From assembly GCA_963747535.1 (NCBI GenBank), contig CAVVFX010000017.1, forward strand, positions 62,001-126,000: a DNA stretch of 64,000 nt, in the 5' to 3' direction. The notes below the pieces were generated by a model. That model worked only from the letters and a program-made list of their open reading frames with translations, was not told where the DNA came from and did not search any database. The stretch is from CAVVFX01 sp963747535. Lineage in GTDB: Bacteria > Acidobacteriota > Terriglobia > Bryobacterales > Bryobacteraceae. Both the position numbers and the translations under genes were made by a program. Below, piece by piece: positions 58,142 to 64,000 of this stretch (the first letter of the stretch is position 1; each line of letters starts with the position of its first letter).

Positions 58142-59977
58142 ATGGGACTCACAAAACGTCCGACAGCGCTAGCTGGTCTCTTGACAGCAGCGCTGGCGGC
58201 TGTGGCCGTTTCTGCCACATTGAACGCTCAAACTCTGCAGGCGCCGGTTCTCGCCCTTCGGCCGTTGACGACCGGTGACCTTGCGCTATACGGCCTTCCT
58301 TCCACCGTTCAGGTATCAGGCGGCTTGACCACCGTGGCTCTCGGCGAACCACTGTATATGGAAGTCGAGGTCGATGCGACGATCCCGGCCAATCAACTCA
58401 GCGGCGTCACCTGGACGCTGGTTGTCAAACCGGCTGGGTCCAACGCGCAGTTGGTTGCCAGCCCAGTGACGTCGAACGTGCCTGTGTACGAGCCTGCGGA
58501 CCGGCTCGTCTACCAGGTCGCCGACCGCAAGCTTCTGCGTCCGGATGTGGCCGGCACCTACATCGTGAGCGCCGCGGTGACGGCCGGCAACAGCGGTCCC
58601 GTCACGGTCGCTCAGACATACACGGCCGCCACCTACATGGGCATCACCACTTGCGCGCAGTGCCACAATACCGGCCCGGCGGAACATATGGTGGCCCCAT
58701 GGTCGACAACGCTGCACTCCCAGATTTTCACTGCCGGCATCAACGGCGGCAGCGGCACTACGGGCGCTAGCTGCCTGCCCTGCCATACCGTCGGCTACGA
58801 TGCGAACAACAGCGCGAATAACGGCGGCTTCAGCAATCTGATGGCATCGTTGAAATGGACCTTTCCGACCACATTGCAGCCCGGCAACTGGAACAAAGTC
58901 CCGGTTGCTTTGCAGAATGTGGCCAACATCCAGTGCGAGAACTGCCATGGTCCCGGAAGCGCACACACGGGCAGTGGCGGCGACACGAGCGCCATCTCGA
59001 TTCCGCAGAACACCGGCCAGTGCAACCAGTGTCACGATGACCCCACTCACCATTACAAGGGGACGGCGTGGGAGAACTCGATGCATGCCGTCACCACCAC
59101 TGATCCGGCCGGCAATGCCACTTGCGTGGGCTGCCATACGGGCACCGGGTTTATTCAACGCATGAATGGTATCAGCCCGATTACCGACACCTCGTACCAC
59201 GCGGTCGATTGTGCCGCCTGCCACGAGCCACATGGGAACACCCCCGCGGGATCTACCCACCAGATCCGCAACATGGCATCAGTCACGCTAGGCGACGGCA
59301 CCGTGGTGCCTCTCACGGGCAACGATAGCCGGGGCTTCCCTGTCACCGCCGGCGAAGGCATCCTCTGCATGCAGTGCCACCAGGCTCGTGTCAATGCTTC
59401 GACATATGTCAACAGCACCCCCGGCAGCGCGCACTACGGCCCGCACGAAGGCCCACAAGGCGACATGCTGATGGGCACCAACGGCTACACGTATGGGCAA
59501 AACATTCCAACCTCCGCCCACCAGTTCGTGGTTCCGAACAGCTGCGTGACCTGCCACATGCAGGAAGTTGCGACCACCGATCCCGGCTTCCTCAAGGTGG
59601 GAGACCATACCTTCACGCCCAGCTACACCAACCCAGCGGGACAGAAGGAGATGCTGGTGGCTGCGTGCCAGACCTGCCATGGCCCGGACGTCACCACATT
59701 CGACTTCCCGTTGTTCGATTACAACGGCGACGGCGTGATCCAAGGCGTGCAGACCGAGGTGCAGAGCCTGCTCGACAAGCTCTCCACCATGCTGCCTGGC
59801 AGCAACGGCAAACCGCAGACGGCTCTGACCATCGATGCCACTTGGAATCAACACCAATTGCAAGCTGCCTATAACTGGCAGTTCGTCAACAACGACGGCA
59901 GCCGCGGCATTCACAACACGGCTTACGCGGTGGGACTGCTCAACGCCTCTATCGAGGATCTCCAGGCACAGCACTAA
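58142..59977 (+). CDS. Periplasmic nine-heme cytochrome c
   Basis: This electron carrier is exported through a signal peptide (GLLTAALAAVAVSATLNAQ) and carries nine CxxCH heme sites: CAQCH, CLPCH, CENCH, CNQCH, CVGCH, CAACH, CMQCH, CVTCH and CQTCH. An N-terminal domain of about 150 residues without hemes shows beta-sandwich character (LYMEVEVDATIPANQLSGVTW, TYIVSAAVTAG). The 611-residue layout resembles multiheme cytochromes of extracellular or dissimilatory respiration (nitrite/tetrathionate-type or metal-linked) but fits no single known enzyme. No partner oxidoreductase is adjacent. AAGGGGT lies 14 nt upstream of the ATG. Confidence 0.9.
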   Translation: MGLTKRPTALAGLLTAALAAVAVSATLNAQTLQAPVLALRPLTTGDLALYGLPSTVQVSGGLTTVALGEPLYMEVEVDATIPANQLSGVTWTLVVKPAGSNAQLVASPVTSNVPVYEPADRLVYQVADRKLLRPDVAGTYIVSAAVTAGNSGPVTVAQTYTAATYMGITTCAQCHNTGPAEHMVAPWSTTLHSQIFTAGINGGSGTTGASCLPCHTVGYDANNSANNGGFSNLMASLKWTFPTTLQPGNWNKVPVALQNVANIQCENCHGPGSAHTGSGGDTSAISIPQNTGQCNQCHDDPTHHYKGTAWENSMHAVTTTDPAGNATCVGCHTGTGFIQRMNGISPITDTSYHAVDCAACHEPHGNTPAGSTHQIRNMASVTLGDGTVVPLTGNDSRGFPVTAGEGILCMQCHQARVNASTYVNSTPGSAHYGPHEGPQGDMLMGTNGYTYGQNIPTSAHQFVVPNSCVTCHMQEVATTDPGFLKVGDHTFTPSYTNPAGQKEMLVAACQTCHGPDVTTFDFPLFDYNGDGVIQGVQTEVQSLLDKLSTMLPGSNGKPQTALTIDATWNQHQLQAAYNWQFVNNDGSRGIHNTAYAVGLLNASIEDLQAQH

Positions 59978-60046
59978 ACCTCTGCTTTCGGTCCGGCGCC
60001 TTGCCTGGGCGCCGGACCGGTATTCACCACGAATCCAGAAGCTTTG

Positions 60047-60076
60047 CGCGCGAGAGCAAGCGAAAGCGCCTACTCC
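60047..60076 (+). repeat. GCGCGAGAGC-type short repeat shared with 19.87 kb
   Basis: GCGCGAGAGCAAGCGAAAGC and following CGCCTACTCC match 19873-19902 with two changes. A 15-bp segment GCAGGCCAAAGGCCT (60149-60163) is the inverse of 19938-19952, so both parts of that element recur here, flanking repeat copy 9. Confidence 0.65.
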
Positions 60077-60099
60077 GTATGGCGGCAAGCCGCAAAAAC

Positions 60100-60149
60100 G
60101 GCCGCTCCGCAGCCGGGCAGACCACGAAAAACGATGGTCTACCCTACGG
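60100..60149 (+). repeat. Interspersed two-hairpin repeat, copy 9
   Basis: GGCCGCTCCGCAGCC is followed by GGCAGACC...GGTCTACC and CTACGG. It lies between the convergent cytochrome and GH2 genes, embedded in the second repeat family. Confidence 0.84.
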
Positions 60150-60231
60150 CAGGCCAAAGGCCTACTCCACAAAATTCGTCGCAGGCCGCGACGATTCTGA
60201 CTATTAGTAGTACAACGAAGAACCAACGCCG

Positions 60232-62772
60232 CTAAGCGATCTTCACCATTACTGTCGGCACATCCTTCGACGCCACGCTCACTTCCGACACACCACCATT
60301 GGTCTTGAGCGAGATCATCGCGCGGCCGTTGTAGAGTTCCACTTCGCGCGAGCCGGTCGAGGTCCCCAGGTTATCGAGCAGCAGACCATCTCCCGCGAGG
60401 CCGAAGCGCACGCGCTGCCTGGCGTCCAGGCACTGCACTCCTTTCGCGTCGAACAACCGCGCTTCCACCGTCACCACGCCATCTTTGCGGCGGATCTCGC
60501 GGAGATCGAGCTTCGCGCCTTGGTCCCATTTGGCCGTCTGATAGAGGAACGTAGTTTCGTCGGTGACCTCGACGCTGCCCTTGCGCGCGATCACGCGCAC
60601 GTGGTTCTCTCCCTCGCGGAACTTCACCGGCCAGCGCAGTCCGGCCGCCGGAAAATCCTGGCTATCACGTTTCTTCACACCGCAACTCTTGCCATTGACG
60701 AACAGCTCGGCGCCGGGACAATTCGAGTACACTTTCACCAGTTTGGCTTCGTCCGCCGCGCCCCAACGAATCGGCCAGGTGTGCCCGTAGACGCGCACCA
60801 TGGGCTTCTCGGCCCAGTAAGACTGAAAGACGTAATAGCTTTCCTTGGGCGTCAGGTCGCGCTCGACCACACCCTTCTGGTTCATGCGCGGAACGGGATT
60901 CTCGGGCCGCAAGGGCGTGGAGAAATCCTTAAAAATCCATTGCGCCGCGCCGGTCAGGTACGGCATGGTTTCCTGTTCCTTGAGGTGCCAGTCGAACAGG
61001 TTGCAAATATAGGTCTCGGACCAGTCGCCATCCTTCGACGCGCGCGCCTGTCCTCCGGTCAATAGGTACGCGAGTCCCCGTTCATCGGTCCCTTGCCCGG
61101 TCGCGATTTTCGCGAGGCCCGCGTCAGGGTTCTCCGAATGCCGGCGTGCATGACTGTCGCCGCCCCACTCGGCGTGGAAGAAATACTTGACCGTCTTCAT
61201 CTGGTCTTCCACCGATTTCTTGTATTCGGTGTATAGGCCGCTATACCAACCGGCCCAGATCGACGGCGAATAAACGTCCGTGATGCCTTTGGCGAAATCG
61301 CACCGGCGGATCACCGTCTTTCGCGAGGGGTCCTGCTCGTGCGCGAGCCCGTTGAGCTCAGCGAAGAATGCCTTGATTCCCTCTTTATTGATCCCCTTAT
61401 CATCGATTTTTCCATTCTTATCGAAAATCGGAAAATCGCCGGGCCAGTCATTTTCGTTGCCGAGCCCCCACAGGATGATGGACGGGTGGTTGTAATGTTC
61501 GTCGATCAGATTGTGCAGCATGCGGCGAGCCTGCTCCTGGTAGCGTTCTCCGCCAATACCTCCGCGGCACCACGGAATCTCTTCCCAGATCAGGAATCCC
61601 AGTTCGTCGCACAACTCCAGCACGATGGGCGATTGCTGGATATGCGCGAGGCGCATGAAGTTGACGCCCATGTCCTTGATCATGTGCATCTCCTGGCGGA
61701 TCAGGTCTTCGGTCATGGCCGCTGCGAGTCCGGCGTGATCTTCATGGCGGTGCGTGCCGCGCAGGAGCAGTCGCTCGCCGTTCAGTTTGAACGGTCCGTG
61801 CTCGACCCATTCGACGTAGCGGAGTCCGAAGCGCTCGCTCGAATGCGTCTCGCCCTGCGCGCTTTTCAACGTGACGTTGCAGTGGTAGAGCGAAGGCGTG
61901 GTCGGAGACCACAGTACGGGTTTCTCGATCGCGAACGCGGCGACCTGGTTCTCGCCCTTGGCCGGCGCCCCACGCCTGGTCGACGTGTGGACCGGCTTGC
62001 CTTGCGGATCCAGAACCTCGATCGCAAGCTCGCAATCGTCGGTCAGCGCAGCCGGATTGTACAGCCGCACACGAACCGCGGCTGTCGCTTTGCCGCCGGG
62101 CTCTACATGGCTCTCGATGTGGACGCGCTCGAGCGAAATCGCCGGAACGTAAACCAGATTCACGTAGCGATACAAGCCGCCGTAAAGGTTGAAGTCGCTG
62201 AGGCTCGACGGGATCATCTCCAGGTCGCGCGAGTTGTCGCACCACACGGCGAGCCGCACATTCCCCTTATTGATCCTGATCTCCTGCGCGACGGCATCGG
62301 TGATATCGACCGTCCATTCGTCGTATCCGCCGACATGTTCGCCAACCTGCTGCAGAAATACGAACACCCTGCTCTTCTGTCCCGCGCCTTCGAAATGCAG
62401 CAGCGTGCGTCCGTTGGGATAGGGGTTGTTGGGTTTCAGCGTAACGCGATACCAGCCCGGGCCCTGGTAGTAGCCCTCATCCGGATCGACCGCGTTGTGC
62501 GCGTTAAAACAATGCGGCATGGACTCGATCTTGTCCCACGCCACGTTATCGCTGGCGGCCTTGCCCCGGAACGCTTCCCACGGGCCTCCCAGATTGCCGT
62601 GATAGTATTCCCAACCCTGCAACAGGCGTTGGGAGTAGACCGGAGGAGTGTCGCCGGTGGCTGCGCCGCGGGCAAACGAAGCCAGGCGCCCCATAATCAC
62701 GGGGCCTGCAAGCAAAGACGATGATGCAGTTTTCAATAATGCGCGGCGGGAAAAAGCGAGTGAGTCAGACAT
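60232..62772 (-). CDS. Tat-exported glycoside hydrolase family 2 (beta-galactosidase-like)
   Basis: This periplasmic glycosidase acts on beta-linked glycans. ATG 62772 (AGGA upstream) gives a twin-arginine signal, SRRALLKTASSSLLAGP, so the enzyme is exported folded. GH2 order is visible: the sugar-binding jelly roll (GWEYYHGNLGGPW, WTVDITDAV), an immunoglobulin-like domain, then the TIM barrel with the acid/base Glu in LWGLGNENDWPG and the likely nucleophile Glu in FFHAEWGGDSH. Two further beta domains follow. The mature length fits GH2. The frame upstream to 62928 is not signal-like. The gene diverges from an alginate-lyase-like gene with 38 bp between starts, suggesting joint control. Confidence 0.9.
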   Translation of the reverse strand: MSDSLAFSRRALLKTASSSLLAGPVIMGRLASFARGAATGDTPPVYSQRLLQGWEYYHGNLGGPWEAFRGKAASDNVAWDKIESMPHCFNAHNAVDPDEGYYQGPGWYRVTLKPNNPYPNGRTLLHFEGAGQKSRVFVFLQQVGEHVGGYDEWTVDITDAVAQEIRINKGNVRLAVWCDNSRDLEMIPSSLSDFNLYGGLYRYVNLVYVPAISLERVHIESHVEPGGKATAAVRVRLYNPAALTDDCELAIEVLDPQGKPVHTSTRRGAPAKGENQVAAFAIEKPVLWSPTTPSLYHCNVTLKSAQGETHSSERFGLRYVEWVEHGPFKLNGERLLLRGTHRHEDHAGLAAAMTEDLIRQEMHMIKDMGVNFMRLAHIQQSPIVLELCDELGFLIWEEIPWCRGGIGGERYQEQARRMLHNLIDEHYNHPSIILWGLGNENDWPGDFPIFDKNGKIDDKGINKEGIKAFFAELNGLAHEQDPSRKTVIRRCDFAKGITDVYSPSIWAGWYSGLYTEYKKSVEDQMKTVKYFFHAEWGGDSHARRHSENPDAGLAKIATGQGTDERGLAYLLTGGQARASKDGDWSETYICNLFDWHLKEQETMPYLTGAAQWIFKDFSTPLRPENPVPRMNQKGVVERDLTPKESYYVFQSYWAEKPMVRVYGHTWPIRWGAADEAKLVKVYSNCPGAELFVNGKSCGVKKRDSQDFPAAGLRWPVKFREGENHVRVIARKGSVEVTDETTFLYQTAKWDQGAKLDLREIRRKDGVVTVEARLFDAKGVQCLDARQRVRFGLAGDGLLLDNLGTSTGSREVELYNGRAMISLKTNGGVSEVSVASKDVPTVMVKIA

Positions 62773-62810
62773 GGATTTTGTCCTGCGATACCCTCTAACA
62801 AGGAGCAACT

Positions 62811-63974
62811 GTGAAGCGAAGAACGTTTCTTCAAAATTGTACCGCTTTAGCGTTATCGGGTCTTGCAAAAGGGAGCACCGCATTCGACGTTGCAGCCTTC
62901 GACCGGCCGCGCGTGTTGCGCGATGCACAGAAGTACCTAGCGGACAAGCCGGTTACCGTGACCGCGGCTCACAGTCCCCGCAGCGCCGGTGGCATCCACG
63001 ATTTTTTCTCCGAAGGCGACTATTGGTGGCCGGATCCGAAGAACCCGGACGGCCCGTACATCCAGCGCGACGGCATGACCAATCCAGACAATTTCGTCGA
63101 GCACCGAAAGTTCCTGCTGAAGCTGAGTGTGCAGATGCCGTGCCTGGCCGCGGCCTGGAAACTCAGCCAGGAACGCCGTTATGCGGAACAGGCAGCCGCA
63201 CATCTGCGCGCGTGGTTCGTCGACGAAGCCACGCGTATGAATCCAGACTTGCAGTACGCGCAGGCGATCCACGGCAAGTCGACGGGACGGGGCACGGGCG
63301 TGATCGACACGATCCACCTGGTCGAAGTGGCCCGCGCGGCTCCGGTGGTAGCGGCGTCGGGCGCGTTGTCGCCGGGGGATTTCACCAAGGTCAAGAAGTG
63401 GTTCGCCGACTATGTCAACTGGATGACCACCAGCAAGAATGGCATCGAGGAACGCGACGCCAAAAACAACCATGGGACCTGCTGGCTCATGCAGGTCGCG
63501 GCGTTTGCCAAGCTAACCGATGACAAGAAGCTGTTGGCCTACAGCGGGGATCGGTTCAAGACCGTCATCGTCCCTGGCCAGATCGAACCCGACGGAAGCC
63601 TTCCCCGCGAAATGGCACGAACCAAGCCATACGGCTACTGCCTGTTCAACCTGGAAGCCTTGTCGACTCTTTGCCAGATCGTCTCCGAAACCGGCGATAA
63701 CGTCTGGAACTTTGCGACTCCGGATGGACGGGGTGTCCGCAAGGCTATCGAATACATGTATCCCTACATCAAGGACAAAAAGACCTGGCCCAAACCGCCG
63801 GACGTCATGTACTTCGAATATTGGCCCATGCGCCAGGAATCGCTGCTGTTCGGGGGACTAGCCTATAACCGGACGGACTATATCGAAGTGTGGAAAAAGC
63901 TGCCGGCAGATTCAGACGTCGATGAGGTAATCCGAAACTACTTCATTCGCCAGCCAGTGTTGTGGGCGAGCTGA
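62811..63974 (+). CDS. Tat-exported alginate-lyase-like protein
   Basis: The 387-residue protein starts MKRRTFLQNCTALALSGLAK, a twin-arginine-type signal. The mature part matches the PL5-like alginate-lyase domain: FFSEGDYWWPDPKNPDG, NNHGTCWLMQVAAFAKL with the conserved Asn-His, and FEYWPMRQESLLFGGLA. The enzyme probably cleaves uronic-acid polysaccharide by beta-elimination, but substrate specificity in this broad group is often not alginate. It is divergently arranged with the GH2 gene, so both may serve one glycan. The ORF ends 26 bp before the window edge. Confidence 0.87.
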   Translation: MKRRTFLQNCTALALSGLAKGSTAFDVAAFDRPRVLRDAQKYLADKPVTVTAAHSPRSAGGIHDFFSEGDYWWPDPKNPDGPYIQRDGMTNPDNFVEHRKFLLKLSVQMPCLAAAWKLSQERRYAEQAAAHLRAWFVDEATRMNPDLQYAQAIHGKSTGRGTGVIDTIHLVEVARAAPVVAASGALSPGDFTKVKKWFADYVNWMTTSKNGIEERDAKNNHGTCWLMQVAAFAKLTDDKKLLAYSGDRFKTVIVPGQIEPDGSLPREMARTKPYGYCLFNLEALSTLCQIVSETGDNVWNFATPDGRGVRKAIEYMYPYIKDKKTWPKPPDVMYFEYWPMRQESLLFGGLAYNRTDYIEVWKKLPADSDVDEVIRNYFIRQPVLWAS

Positions 63975-64000
63975 GGTTAGAGTGGTACATGATGAACAAC

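Noticed and set aside
3626..60149. CRISPR array from the recurrent 50-bp repeats
   Set aside because: Copies are kilobases apart, diverged and hairpin-rich, with no regular spacers or cas genes.
61339..62724. Plus-strand frame of 461 codons
   Set aside because: It is antisense to the GH2 gene, whose catalytic and Tat motifs are unambiguous.

Overview
The window is 64 kb of GC-rich bacterial chromosome. The gene mix points to Acidobacteriota, probably a Solibacter/Bryobacter-type lineage. The signs are a giant beta-propeller (Reg_prop) hybrid sensor kinase, transglutaminase-DUF2126, a bacterial deoxyhypusine-synthase-like protein, Tat-exported carbohydrate enzymes, a nine-heme cytochrome c and many interspersed intergenic repeats. 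This taxonomic call is inferred from gene content only. No rRNA, tRNA, CRISPR array or replication origin was seen.

Layout. 1-15.7 kb: a hybrid kinase running in from the left edge, a nitrilase-family hydrolase, two adjacent M48 proteases, a DUF1175 / alpha-2-macroglobulin / membrane-protein operon, an aquaporin and a polyprenol-phosphate-type glycosyltransferase. 15.76-17.53 kb: an IS4-type element. 17.6-24.3 kb: rsgA, a deoxyhypusine-synthase-like gene and a four-gene minus-strand operon with an O-antigen ligase-like protein and two TPR proteins. 24.3-25.1 kb: a tandem pair of structured-RNA-like leaders, each followed by a 28-codon ORF. 25.1-30.7 kb: prfB with its +1 recoding site, a VapBC-type pair, an S9 peptidase and a ThuA-like protein. 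30.7-37.8 kb: a minus-strand cell-envelope cluster (adk, a secreted protein, a parvulin isomerase, a YhaM-like nuclease, two GT9 heptosyltransferase-like genes around a degenerate cytidylyltransferase-like gene, and an ICMT-like methyltransferase). 38-50.9 kb: SDR, lytic transglycosylase, transglutaminase-DUF2126, ECF sigma factor, rpiA, glycosyltransferase, ribF, metallo-beta-lactamase fold protein, DUF1844 and xylA. 50.9-52.9 kb: an ISAzo13-type element. 52.9-58 kb: an accessory zone with a decayed SIR2-like gene, an HNH pair and another gene remnant. 58.1-64 kb: a nine-heme cytochrome and a divergent GH2 / alginate-lyase-like pair.

How the parts work together. Much of the window builds or remodels the envelope: two GT9 enzymes, two GT2 enzymes, an O-antigen ligase, a lytic transglycosylase, a periplasmic isomerase, M48 proteases and the alpha-2-macroglobulin module. 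A repeat of about 50 bp (a GGCTGC..GCAGCC hairpin plus a GGCAGACC..GGTCTGCC hairpin) occurs nine times, always in the same orientation. One copy lies inside the coding sequence for the alpha-2-macroglobulin signal peptide, and another carries the IS4 element.

Most unusual observations: (1) the tandem 361-bp RNA-plus-small-peptide units at 24.4-25.1 kb, in which the leader is better conserved than the ORF while the ORF keeps a cationic, hydrophobic peptide; (2) two unrelated transposases that each need a -1 shift at an A8 tract; (3) a recurrent TATAAT-like box about 8 nt before start codons, suggesting leaderless mRNAs; (4) a SIR2-like gene carrying at least four lesions.
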